Of a DNA stretch of 64,000 nucleotides, positions 46,359-54,291 are shown piece after piece. The notes below the pieces were generated by a model. That model searched no databases. It saw only the letters and a program-made list of their open reading frames with translations, and had not been told where the DNA came from. The DNA is taken from NCBI RefSeq assembly GCF_030410045.1, contig NZ_JAUFRA010000004.1:310001-374000 (forward strand). The letters are read 5' to 3'. The position numbers and the translations under genes are program-made. Numbering within the stretch: the first letter of the stretch is position 1; each line of letters starts with the position of its first letter. Source of the stretch: Marivivens donghaensis. Its GTDB lineage: Bacteria; Pseudomonadota; Alphaproteobacteria; Rhodobacterales; Rhodobacteraceae.

Positions 46359-46961
46359 CTAACCATGGCGATGATGATCGCGCCACCGTTTCCACAGCCA
46401 ATGGCCAAAGCCTAACGTGAGGACGAGCGCGACCAGAAGGCCCGAGAGGTCAGAGGCAACTTCTGCCGCATAGATGATCTGATCCGCGAACAGGAGGCCG
46501 AGGGTGATGTAGATCAGAACCCAAACAGCCTCGCCTGCGGCGCCCCAGATGGTGAACCGCAGACGGTTCATCCCCACGATCCCGCCCGCGATATTGGCAT
46601 ATGGCCCCAGCGGGCTGAGCGCCCAACGGCTAAGGAAAATCGCTATGCCGCCATGTTTGTGGGTGAGGTCTTGGGCCTGTTGAAACAGTTTCGCCCGTTT
46701 GGGGTGGCTAATGATCTTATGGCGGATATGGCGGCCACCATGTTTGCCGATGATATAACCCGTCTGATCGCCTACCATCGCGCCCCCAAAGGCCGCAGAG
46801 GACACGGCGAGGTAGCTCAAATCACCCGCGCCGACAAAGGCGCCCCCCGCCATCATCGCAAGAGAGGCAGGGATCGGTAGGGCGAGACACGACAGGAAGG
46901 TTACAATGAACAAGATCCACGCACCATAGACCGCGACTTGCCCCAAAACCCATTCGGTCAC
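46359..46961 (-). CDS. DedA family membrane protein (GTG start)
   Basis: 200 residues with about five membrane helices. DedA/SNARE-associated signatures: FLSCLALPIPASLAMMAGGAF, GAMVGDQTGYIIGKHGG, and FLSRWALSPLGPYANIAGGIVGMNRLRF. DedA proteins act as lipid (undecaprenyl phosphate/phospholipid) scramblases (family knowledge). The initiation codon is GTG, overlapping the TGA of the preceding orphan gene (GTGA). Confidence 0.9.
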   Translation of the reverse strand: MTEWVLGQVAVYGAWILFIVTFLSCLALPIPASLAMMAGGAFVGAGDLSYLAVSSAAFGGAMVGDQTGYIIGKHGGRHIRHKIISHPKRAKLFQQAQDLTHKHGGIAIFLSRWALSPLGPYANIAGGIVGMNRLRFTIWGAAGEAVWVLIYITLGLLFADQIIYAAEVASDLSGLLVALVLTLGFGHWLWKRWRDHHRHG

Positions 46962-47296
46962 CGCACGTTCTCCGCTAAAAAGGCCTGAACTTCGGCGATG
47001 ACTTGGGCCACGGGGACACCGCGCAACTCTGCGATATCTTCGAGCGTCGGTCGGCCTTCGGGTTTTTCCGTGATGCCGATGGCGGTGGCGAGGTCGCGAC
47101 TATCCACATGCCAGCTGTGCGCGATGAAACCAGGTGTCATCCATTCCGCAGGATCAACGCGCCGGTGGGCGGGATCATTCCAAAACAGCATGTCGAGCAC
47201 GAATTTAACGAGGAAGAACCCCAGCAAAACGACAGCCAGCGCAAAGCCCACAATGGCGATGCGGTGTTTGGTAAAGAAACGGTTTAGCCTGCTCAT
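46958..47296 (-). CDS. Orphan single-pass membrane protein
   Basis: 112 residues. A basic N-terminus (MSRLNRFFTKHR), one membrane helix (IAIVGFALAVVLLGFFLVKFVLDMLFW), then a soluble domain ending in a helical segment (GRPTLEDIAELRGVPVAQVIAEVQAFLAE) that has the look of a helix-turn-helix or coiled helix pair. I do not recognise a family. It overlaps the gene on each side by ATGA/GTGA (47293 and 46958), so it is translationally locked between the VWA and DedA genes. Confidence 0.82.
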   Translation of the reverse strand: MSRLNRFFTKHRIAIVGFALAVVLLGFFLVKFVLDMLFWNDPAHRRVDPAEWMTPGFIAHSWHVDSRDLATAIGITEKPEGRPTLEDIAELRGVPVAQVIAEVQAFLAENVR

Positions 47297-48477
47297 CCCA
47301 GCGCCTTCATGCCGCGTTCGATCCCTTCGAGCGTCATCGGCACCATGCGGTCAGCACCAAAGATGTCGCGGATCATTCCGATGGATTGAGTATACCCCCA
47401 AAGCCGTTCAGGAACAGGGTTGATCCACAGGTGATTGGACCACTGATCTCGCGCCCGCTCGAGCCAAACCTGTCCTGCCTCTTCGTTCCAATGTTCATTG
47501 GCCCCGCCGCGATAGGCGATTTCATAGGGGGACATCGAGGCGTCACCGACAAAGATGCATTTGTAGTCGGGGCCATAGGTGTGCAGTACGTCCCATGTCG
47601 GCGTTTGCGCATTCCAACGACGGGCATTGTCGCGCCAAACGCCTTCGTAGAGGCAGTTATGGAAATAGAAATGTTCGAGGTGTTTGAACTCGCTCCGTGC
47701 GGCGCTGAAGAGTTCTTCGACCACCTTGATATGCGGGTCCATTGAGCCGCCGATGTCAAAGAACAGCAGCACCTTCACCGCGTTGCGCCGTTCGGGGCGG
47801 GTCTGCACGTCGAGATAGCCGTGCTCTGCCGTGGCGCGGATCGTACCATCAAGGTCCAACTCGTCCGCCGCCCCATCACGCGCCCATTTGCGCAGACGTT
47901 TCAGCGCGACCTTAATGTTGCGGGTGCCAAGTTCGACGCTATCGTCGAGGTTCTTGAATTCCCTTTTGTCCCAGACTTTTACGGCGCGTTGGTGTCGTGA
48001 TTTGTCTTGACCAATACGGACGCCTTCGGGGTTGTAGCCATAGGCGCCAAAGGGCGACGTACCCGCTGTGCCGACCCATTTCGATCCACCTTGATGGCGG
48101 CCCTTTTGTTCTTCGAGCCGCTGTTTCAGCGTCTCCATCAACTTGTCAAACCCACCGAGCGATTGGATTTCGGCTTTTTCCTCGTCGCTCAGGGTTTTTT
48201 CCGCGAGCTTGCGGAGCCATTCCTCAGGAAGGTCCATCGCCTCGACCACATCGTCGAAACTGATGCTCTCAAGCCCTTCAAAACTAGCGGCAAAAGCGCG
48301 GTCGAATTTGTCGAGGTGGCGTTCGTCTTTTACCAGCGCTGCGCGGGCGAGGTAGTAAAACGCATCCACGTCATATGTGGCGATCCCTGCGGCAAGCCCG
48401 TCGAGGAACGACAGAAACTCCCGCAACGAGACCGGCACGCCGCCTTTCCGAAGGGTTTCGAAAAACGGCAGAAACAT
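47293..48477 (-). CDS. VWA (CoxE-like) domain protein
   Basis: 394 residues. The C-terminal half is a von Willebrand A fold with a MIDAS-like motif in LLFFDIGGSMDPHIKVVEELF and the later segment YKCIFVGDASMSPYE. The N-terminal half is helical (FFETLRKGGVPVSLREFLSFLDGLA...). CoxE-type proteins pair with MoxR AAA ATPases to insert cofactors or remodel protein complexes; the MoxR gene lies 2 kb upstream on the same strand. MIDAS here is DxGxS (GGS), close to DxSxS. Confidence 0.92.
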   Translation of the reverse strand: MFLPFFETLRKGGVPVSLREFLSFLDGLAAGIATYDVDAFYYLARAALVKDERHLDKFDRAFAASFEGLESISFDDVVEAMDLPEEWLRKLAEKTLSDEEKAEIQSLGGFDKLMETLKQRLEEQKGRHQGGSKWVGTAGTSPFGAYGYNPEGVRIGQDKSRHQRAVKVWDKREFKNLDDSVELGTRNIKVALKRLRKWARDGAADELDLDGTIRATAEHGYLDVQTRPERRNAVKVLLFFDIGGSMDPHIKVVEELFSAARSEFKHLEHFYFHNCLYEGVWRDNARRWNAQTPTWDVLHTYGPDYKCIFVGDASMSPYEIAYRGGANEHWNEEAGQVWLERARDQWSNHLWINPVPERLWGYTQSIGMIRDIFGADRMVPMTLEGIERGMKALG

Positions 48478-48480
48478 CGA

Positions 48481-48654
48481 TTATGGCCGATAGCTGCGGT
48501 CGATCCCGATCATGATGAACAGCGCGATCGTGCCGAGGATCAGCGCGTAAACCGCTGCCCATTGCAGGATGTCGAGGGCGGAGCCGCCCCGTAGCTTTGC
48601 CCGAAGGCCCCCGAAAATGGCACCGAGAAGCAGGCCGAAAATGGGGATAAGCAT
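48481..48654 (-). CDS. Small two-helix membrane protein
   Basis: 57 residues from the ATG at 48654: MLIPIFGLLLGAIFGGLRAK, a polar loop RGGSALD, then ILQWAAVYALILGTIALFIMIGI. Two membrane helices, a short basic cytoplasmic loop and a short tail. No known family function. The gene fits exactly between its neighbours (13 bases after DUF2927, 3 bases before VWA), which supports it being real. Confidence 0.78.
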   Translation of the reverse strand: MLIPIFGLLLGAIFGGLRAKLRGGSALDILQWAAVYALILGTIALFIMIGIDRSYRP

Positions 48655-48667
48655 GGGGCGTTTCTCC

Positions 48668-50017
48668 TTATCTTGGATCGAGTGCGGCAACCTCGCGCAA
48701 TCGGGTCCTGACGTTTTGATCAGAGCCAAATCCATACCGCGCCCACGCCAGACTGTCCATGCGGGTTTGGGACGCCTCTGACGCACGACCGAGGTTGTCC
48801 AGTGCTTCGGCTTTGAACATCATGAGGGTCGCAAGTAGGGCCGCGTTTTCATGAGCGGCTGCAATAGGGATCGCTTCGTTCGTGATCTGCAGGGTCTGGA
48901 TGTTGTCCCCTTCAGAGAGAGAGAACGCCGCTAGTTGCACCGCCACATGGGCGCGTTGCAAACGGGTTTCGGCACTGGCGCGATAGGCGCGGTCTGCTGC
49001 CTCGAACGCGGCACGGGCGAGGGCAGGGTCGCGCCCGACTTGCAGGCGACCATAGACGAAATTGGCAAAGCCTTCGCGGGTGTTCGACCATCCATAACTG
49101 CGCGCAAGGTTCACAGCGCGCTCTGCCGCGGCGGTTCGTCCACCAGCGGGTGTCCCAGAGGACAGCGCCGTTTCCATCGCGTCAATCCAGTCGCGGGACG
49201 TGTCATTGACGGGCCGACCATCGCTGCGTTCACCTGCTGGGTTCAAACGGGCAAGGATGGCGGGCAGGCGCGCGGCGACTTCACCGCGGGTCATGCCATT
49301 GCGCAGTTCGGGCGAATAATAGGCCTTGAGCATCAGCATATCAAAGCTGGTCAGCACCGCATGCATGTTGTCATCGTTAAAGATCGAATCCGGCAGGCGG
49401 TAGAGATCGTTGAGCGGGCCGATGGCTTGGGCTAGTTCTTCGTGCAGGCAGTCGCGAATTTCTTGCGGTGCCACATCGGCGGGCACAAAGACGGTCGCAC
49501 GGTCGCGGCGTTCCAGCGTGGTCCAATCGACCTGCGGCGTGCGGCGCACTTGTTTGAACTCTTCCCAGCTCGATACGCGGGGCACCACGAAACAAGCGGC
49601 GCGTGGGACAGCGCGGGTTAGCTCGGCCCGTGGAATGGCTTGGATTGTGATGGCGGCCTCAGGCGCACCCGTTAAGAAAATGTCGATGCCCGCCTCGTTT
49701 TGCATCCGCGCCAAAAGCGCGCGCAAATCGGTGACGAGGGTCGCATTGGCGGGGCCAGTGACGCGCACCGAAATTGGGCCTTCGAACCGTGTGAGCGTGG
49801 CAATCGGGCGACCGCTCTCCATACGGAACGAGAGGTCGAGGAAATCGCGCAGCAGTTCGCTGTTCGGGCGGGTCGGCAAGGAGACGTTGTTATTAGCAAA
49901 GGTCCGCATTGGCGGCAGGTGATCCTCCATGCTCAACGCACGGGTCGGTTCAAACGTCTGCGGCATCGGTGTGCAGGCGGTCAACGTTGTCACGGCCATC
50001 AGGTAGGCAGCTCTCAT
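48668..50017 (-). CDS. DUF2927 domain lipoprotein with TPR-like tail
   Basis: 449 residues. The N-terminus MRAAYLMAVTTLTACTP is a short lipoprotein signal (lipobox LTAC). The DUF2927 domain spans about 45-260, with the characteristic CLHEELAQAIGPLNDLYRLPDSIFNDDN. This metalloprotease-like HEE signature suggests an ancestral peptidase fold (inference). Residues ~300-445 are Ala-rich helices resembling tetratricopeptide repeats. The start overlaps the stop of the upstream 62-aa gene (ATGA at 50014-50017). Confidence 0.86.
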   Translation of the reverse strand: MRAAYLMAVTTLTACTPMPQTFEPTRALSMEDHLPPMRTFANNNVSLPTRPNSELLRDFLDLSFRMESGRPIATLTRFEGPISVRVTGPANATLVTDLRALLARMQNEAGIDIFLTGAPEAAITIQAIPRAELTRAVPRAACFVVPRVSSWEEFKQVRRTPQVDWTTLERRDRATVFVPADVAPQEIRDCLHEELAQAIGPLNDLYRLPDSIFNDDNMHAVLTSFDMLMLKAYYSPELRNGMTRGEVAARLPAILARLNPAGERSDGRPVNDTSRDWIDAMETALSSGTPAGGRTAAAERAVNLARSYGWSNTREGFANFVYGRLQVGRDPALARAAFEAADRAYRASAETRLQRAHVAVQLAAFSLSEGDNIQTLQITNEAIPIAAAHENAALLATLMMFKAEALDNLGRASEASQTRMDSLAWARYGFGSDQNVRTRLREVAALDPR

Positions 50018-50202
50018 AGCAGGCCTCCTTTGGGCAGACAGGTCGCATTGGCGCCCAGCAGGGTGGCGCCAATTGTTTGTAACAGTCCAGACAGGCGCGA
50101 TTGCGCGGTCTGGTGATCTTTAACGGTCCACAGCCTAGCCCGACCCGCAACCATTGCGGGGGGGAACTGGCGGCATTCGACCGGCATTTTTGCCTTGGTC
50201 AA
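50014..50202 (-). CDS. 62-residue orphan protein (TTG start)
   Basis: Start TTG at 50202 with a strong AGGAGAG Shine-Dalgarno six bases upstream; its TGA overlaps the DUF2927 start (ATGA). Sequence: MTKAKMPVECRQFPPAMVAG, then a basic middle and LLQTIGATLLGANATCLPKG. No family recognised and no clear membrane helix. Spacing and ribosome-binding site argue for expression; it may also serve as a translational leader for the DUF2927 gene. First in the seven-gene row. Confidence 0.6.
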   Translation of the reverse strand: MTKAKMPVECRQFPPAMVAGRARLWTVKDHQTAQSRLSGLLQTIGATLLGANATCLPKGGLL

Positions 50203-50439
50203 AGTGCTCTCCTCAATTTACCCACAACCCTAACCTGCCGAAGGAGTGGGGCCGCATTCAGATCGCAAAGGGGTTTTACCAAGGCGAGCCTTACGCAACA
50301 CGACAACTAAAAGGCGTCGTGCTGCCACAAATCACGCGAAAAATGGCAATTGTTTACCAATTTGGCGAAATCGTGTCGCAGCCGCGCCACTATCGTAGTG
50401 CGTGGCAACAATCATGCCGCAAGATGTTGAATCGAAGGA

Positions 50440-51279
50440 TCAGCGCGCCCGACGCGCCATAAAGGCGAGTCGTTCGAAAAGATGAACGTCCTGTTCATTT
50501 TTCAGCAGCGCGCCGTGCAGTTTCGGCAGCGCATTGCCCGAATCCTGTCGCAAATCCTCGGCGCTGAGGTCCTCTGCGAGGAGGAGTTTCAGCCAGTCGA
50601 GCACTTCAGAGGTCGATGGTTTCTTTTTCAACCCAGGGGTTTCACGCACTTCAAAGAAGCGGGTGAGGGCTGTCGACAAAAGGTCGGCTTTGATATTGGG
50701 GTGATGGACCGCGATGATCTGGCGCAGCGTGTCGGCATCGGGGAAACGAATGTAGTGAAAGAAACAACGGCGCAGAAACGCGTCGGGCAGTTCCTTTTCA
50801 TTGTTCGAGGTGATGATGACGATCGGGCGATTGATTGCGCGGATCGTTTCGCCCGTCTCATAGACATGGAACTCCATCCGATCGAGTTCTTGCAACAGGT
50901 CGTTCGGAAATTCGATGTCGGCCTTATCTACCTCATCAATCAAAAGGACGACCTTTTCATCGGCCTCAAACGCCTGCCAGAGCTTACCTTTTTTGATGTA
51001 GTTTTTCACATCGTGAACACGTTCGTCGCCCAACTGGCTGTCCCGAAGACGGCTCACCGCGTCGTATTCATAAAGACCCTGTTGCGCCTTTGTGGTCGAT
51101 TTGATGTTCCATTCGATCATCCGCAGACCTAGCGCCGCAGCGACCTGACGGGCCAGTTCCGTTTTTCCCGTTCCCGGCTCCCCCTTGACCAAGAGCGGAC
51201 GTTCCAGCGTGACCGCGGCATTCACCGCAACCTTAAGATCGTCGCCAGCCACATAAGAATCGGTTCCGTTGAACTGCAT
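50440..51279 (-). CDS. MoxR family AAA ATPase
   Basis: 279 residues from the ATG at 51279 (MQFNGTDSYVAGDDLKVAV). Walker A GEPGTGKTELA near residue 40, Walker B VVLLIDEVDKADIEFPNDLL, sensor TSNNEKELPDAFLRRCFFHYI with arginine fingers. MoxR ATPases work with VWA proteins, and the CoxE-like gene at 47293 is the natural partner. A 237-base gap without visible genes separates it from the row starting at 50202. Divergent from dksA. Confidence 0.93.
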   Translation of the reverse strand: MQFNGTDSYVAGDDLKVAVNAAVTLERPLLVKGEPGTGKTELARQVAAALGLRMIEWNIKSTTKAQQGLYEYDAVSRLRDSQLGDERVHDVKNYIKKGKLWQAFEADEKVVLLIDEVDKADIEFPNDLLQELDRMEFHVYETGETIRAINRPIVIITSNNEKELPDAFLRRCFFHYIRFPDADTLRQIIAVHHPNIKADLLSTALTRFFEVRETPGLKKKPSTSEVLDWLKLLLAEDLSAEDLRQDSGNALPKLHGALLKNEQDVHLFERLAFMARRAR

Positions 51280-51298
51280 TGTCGTCCGTCCCTTCAAA

Positions 51299-51319
51299 GT
51301 CGTGTGACAGTATCACGAC
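51299..51319. promoter_or_regulatory. Inverted repeat between divergent MoxR and dksA genes
   Basis: GTCGTG-N9-CACGAC, with a nested GTGA-CAGTA-TCAC inside. It lies 20 bases from the MoxR start and about 100 bases from dksA; a candidate operator. Confidence 0.35.
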
Positions 51320-51416
51320 GAAAACGACCTGCAACCATTGACGAAATTACCATTTTCGGGCGTGACACTCCTGTGCTGAGAGAGTAAAGGAGGGCGCGAG
51401 TTAGAGGGAGTGGCTG

Positions 51417-51890
51417 ATGGCCGATGAACCCAACATGACGGCCGACAGCGCGATTAAGGGTAGTTCGATGAAAGCCGAGAATTTTCTTCCGGAAGATTAC
51501 CGTCCCGCCGAGGACGAACCGTTTATGAACGAGCGTCAGCTCGAGTATTTTCGTCGTAAATTGATTGCGTGGAAAAACGATATCCTCGAAGAAAGCCGCG
51601 ACACGATCACTGGCATGAAAGAGGGCACACGGAACATTCCAGACATTGCTGACCGCGCGTCTGAAGAAACTGACCGTGCGCTGGAACTGCGCACCCGTGA
51701 CCGTGAGCGCAAGCTGGTTTCGAAAATCGACGCTGCGATCCGTCGGATCGACAACGGCGAATACGGCTACTGTGAAATGACCGGTGAACCGATCAGCCTC
51801 AAACGTCTTGATGCGCGTCCGATCGCGACCATGACGCTCGAAGCACAAGAACGCCACGAGCGCCGCGAAAAAGTTCACCGCGACGACTAA
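51417..51890 (+). CDS. dksA: RNA polymerase-binding transcription factor DksA (single-cysteine type)
   Basis: Binds the RNA polymerase secondary channel and mediates the stringent response with ppGpp. 157 residues. The coiled-coil tip keeps the key DxxDxA as D76, D79 and A81 (IPDIADRASEE). The C-terminal zinc finger is reduced: one cysteine remains (Cys119 in YGYCEMTGEPI), and the other three positions are Thr/Ala-type residues. Functional single-cysteine DksA orthologues are known from Rhodobacter (family knowledge). A long, acidic 40-residue N-terminus precedes the globular part. Confidence 0.95.
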   Translation: MADEPNMTADSAIKGSSMKAENFLPEDYRPAEDEPFMNERQLEYFRRKLIAWKNDILEESRDTITGMKEGTRNIPDIADRASEETDRALELRTRDRERKLVSKIDAAIRRIDNGEYGYCEMTGEPISLKRLDARPIATMTLEAQERHERREKVHRDD

Positions 51891-51893
51891 GGT

Positions 51894-53051
51894 ATGACCA
51901 CCGGCGCAAATTCCGGCCGGCGGGTCGTTATCATTGGGGGCGGCATCGCGGGTCTCGCGGCCGCCCTTTGCTTTGCCCGCACGGGGGCAGAGGTTCAGGT
52001 TTTCGAACAGGCCGACGAATTGCGCGAAGTGGGCGCAGGGTTGCAGATCACGCCCAATGGCGGAGCTGTTCTCGCGGCCTTGGGTCTGGGCGCGATTGCT
52101 GATCAGCGCAGTATTTCCGCTTCGGCATTAGTACCTGTCGATGCCATGACGGGCGAGGCGATTGGGCGGTTCGATTTATCGCGGCTCCCTGGTCAGCCCT
52201 ATCGGTTCTTCCATCGAGCGGATTTGTTGGACCTCTTGGCCGAAGGCTGCGAGCGGGCCAAAGTCAAAATCACTTTAGACGCTAAAGCGGTCGAGGTTGG
52301 TGAGACCCATGTTCGGTTTTCCAACGGCGATACAGCAGAGGGTGATCTGATCGTCGGTGCCGATGGACTTCATTCTGTGGTGCGTCCGATCCTGAACGGT
52401 GAGGATAAGCCGTTTTTCACAGGGCAGGTCGCGTGGCGGTCTGTGGTCAAGGTGCCGTCATCCCAGCCCGAGGTAAAGATCTGGATGGGCGCGGGCAAAC
52501 ACGTCGTGACCTATCCACTGGTGGGCGGGCGGATCAATATCGTCGCCGTGCAAGAGCGCAAGGAATGGGCCGCTGAGGGCTGGAACTTCTTTGACGAACC
52601 TGACGTGCTGCGCGAGGTTTTTTCCGATTGTCACCAGAGCCTCTTTGATCTCTTTGATCAGATGCAGACCGTCCGCCGTTGGGGTCTTTTCCGTCATCCC
52701 GTGGCCAAGGTTTGGCATGACCACAGTCGCGCGATATTAGGCGATGCGGCGCATCCGACGTTGCCATTCATGGCGCAGGGTGCAAACCTTGCGCTAGAGG
52801 ATGCCTTTGTCATGGCGCGTTGTCTGGACGATGATCCGTCCGTGCATTTCGGCCTCAAGGCGTATCAAGCGGAACGGCGGTCGCGGGTCAATCGTGCGAT
52901 TGAGGCGGCGAACCGCAATGCGGTGAACTACCACCTTACAGGGATCAAACGCCGCGTGGCTCATGCGGGTCTGCGGACGATGGCACAACTCACACCGAAC
53001 CTGTTTTTGGGGCGGTATGACTGGCTCTATAACTACGATGTGACGGCTTAG
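51894..53051 (+). CDS. FAD-dependent monooxygenase (salicylate hydroxylase-like)
   Basis: 385 residues, class A flavoprotein hydroxylase fold: VVIIGGGIAGLAAALCFARTG (FAD GxGxxG), DLIVGADGLHSVVR (DG motif) and ILGDAAHPTLPFMAQGANLALED (GD motif). Substrate unknown; similarity is to 6-hydroxynicotinate/salicylate hydroxylases rather than ubiquinone enzymes. It starts three bases after dksA, probably read through from it. The stop shares bases with that of convergent xth (TTAG). Confidence 0.88.
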   Translation: MTTGANSGRRVVIIGGGIAGLAAALCFARTGAEVQVFEQADELREVGAGLQITPNGGAVLAALGLGAIADQRSISASALVPVDAMTGEAIGRFDLSRLPGQPYRFFHRADLLDLLAEGCERAKVKITLDAKAVEVGETHVRFSNGDTAEGDLIVGADGLHSVVRPILNGEDKPFFTGQVAWRSVVKVPSSQPEVKIWMGAGKHVVTYPLVGGRINIVAVQERKEWAAEGWNFFDEPDVLREVFSDCHQSLFDLFDQMQTVRRWGLFRHPVAKVWHDHSRAILGDAAHPTLPFMAQGANLALEDAFVMARCLDDDPSVHFGLKAYQAERRSRVNRAIEAANRNAVNYHLTGIKRRVAHAGLRTMAQLTPNLFLGRYDWLYNYDVTA

Positions 53052-53830
53052 GCGTCCAATTCGAGCCAAACAGGAACGTGGTCGCTTGGTTTATCTTTGG
53101 CCCGTTCGTCTTTCTGAATGTAGCAATCGACCATGAGGTCTGCGCACTGCGGTGTCATCAGGAAGTGGTCGATGCGGATGCCGTCATCGCGGTTCCATGC
53201 ACCCGCCTGATAATCCCAGAAACTATAGTGACCGCCGCCGATGGTGCGGGCTCGGAAGGCTTCGGTAAAGCCGAGGTTCAGGATACGGCGAAACGCGGCG
53301 CGGCTCTCTGGACGGTAGAGCGCGTCTTCGGTCCATGCCTCTGGGCGCTTTGCGTCCTCGGCCTGCGGGATGATGTTGTAATCACCCGCCATGAACGCGG
53401 GCATCTCATCCGCCATCAGTGCTTGCGCGCGGGCATAGAGACGTTCCATCCATGCGAGCTTGTAGTCGAATTTGGGACCTGGTGCGGGGTTACCGTTGGG
53501 CAGGTAGAGGCCACAAATGCGGACGGCCTCTTTGTCGCCAATCACGGTCGCCTCGATCCAGCGGGCCTGTTCGTCGCTGTCATCGCCGGGCAGACCGCGG
53601 GTCACATCCTCGAGCGGGAGGCGGGACAGGATCGCGACGCCGTTAAAGCTCTTTTGTCCATGGGTTTCAACGCGGTAGCCCATGTCTTCGAAATTTTCGC
53701 GGGGGAAGTTTTCGTCGACCGATTTGATCTCTTGTAGGATCGCAACGTCGGGTTTGCTCTCTTCCAGCCATTCAGTCAGTCGTTCAAAACGCGCTTTGAT
53801 CCCGTTGATATTGAACGTCGCGATTTTCAT
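53048..53830 (-). CDS. xth: Exodeoxyribonuclease III
   Basis: AP endonuclease and 3'-5' exonuclease. 260 residues: MKIATFNINGIKARFERL, DVAILQEIK with the metal-binding glutamate, GLYLPNGNP, AFMAGDYNIIP and the C-terminal SDHVPVWLEL catalytic histidine. It stands as a single gene between convergent and divergent neighbours. Confidence 0.96.
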   Translation of the reverse strand: MKIATFNINGIKARFERLTEWLEESKPDVAILQEIKSVDENFPRENFEDMGYRVETHGQKSFNGVAILSRLPLEDVTRGLPGDDSDEQARWIEATVIGDKEAVRICGLYLPNGNPAPGPKFDYKLAWMERLYARAQALMADEMPAFMAGDYNIIPQAEDAKRPEAWTEDALYRPESRAAFRRILNLGFTEAFRARTIGGGHYSFWDYQAGAWNRDDGIRIDHFLMTPQCADLMVDCYIQKDERAKDKPSDHVPVWLELDA

Positions 53831-53890
53831 GGGCTGCCTCCTGCGTTGCGCCTGTTGTCCCCGCTAGAGCCTTCAGACGCAAGGGCTTTG

Positions 53891-54217
53891 TCACATGGAA
53901 AACGAGGTTCCGCAGCCGCAAGACGAAGCCGCATTAGGGTTGTCGATGGCAAAGCGGGCACCGATCAGTTCTTCGGTAAAGTCTATGGTGGCCCCAGCGA
54001 GGAACGGCAGCGATGTCGGGTCGATCACGACTTTTTCACCAGCCCCCTCAAGGATCAGGTCATCCGCCGCAGGTTCATCCAATTCGATCTGATATTGAAA
54101 CCCAGAACAGCCGCCGCCTTCAACCGCGATGCGCAGGGCCTTGCCCTGATCAGCTGCGCCGATTTCGGCCAGTCGTTCAAAGGCACGTTGGGTCACGTTG
54201 GGCGGGAGGTTGAGCAT
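53891..54217 (-). CDS. erpA: Iron-sulfur cluster insertion protein (A-type carrier, ErpA-like)
   Basis: 108 residues. The three ligand cysteines are in GGGCSGFQYQ and the C-terminal SSCGCGTSF. Alphaproteobacterial genomes usually carry it next to dgt and xth, as here. Assignment to ErpA rather than IscA rests on that context and the sequence GATIDFTEELIGARFAIDNPNA. Confidence 0.93.
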   Translation of the reverse strand: MLNLPPNVTQRAFERLAEIGAADQGKALRIAVEGGGCSGFQYQIELDEPAADDLILEGAGEKVVIDPTSLPFLAGATIDFTEELIGARFAIDNPNAASSCGCGTSFSM

Positions 54218-54291
54218 TTTCAGGCCTATAAGTTGCAGCGTGTTTCAAATATAGAGGTCCTAGGCAGACACAACAAGGCAGGGCAGATCAC

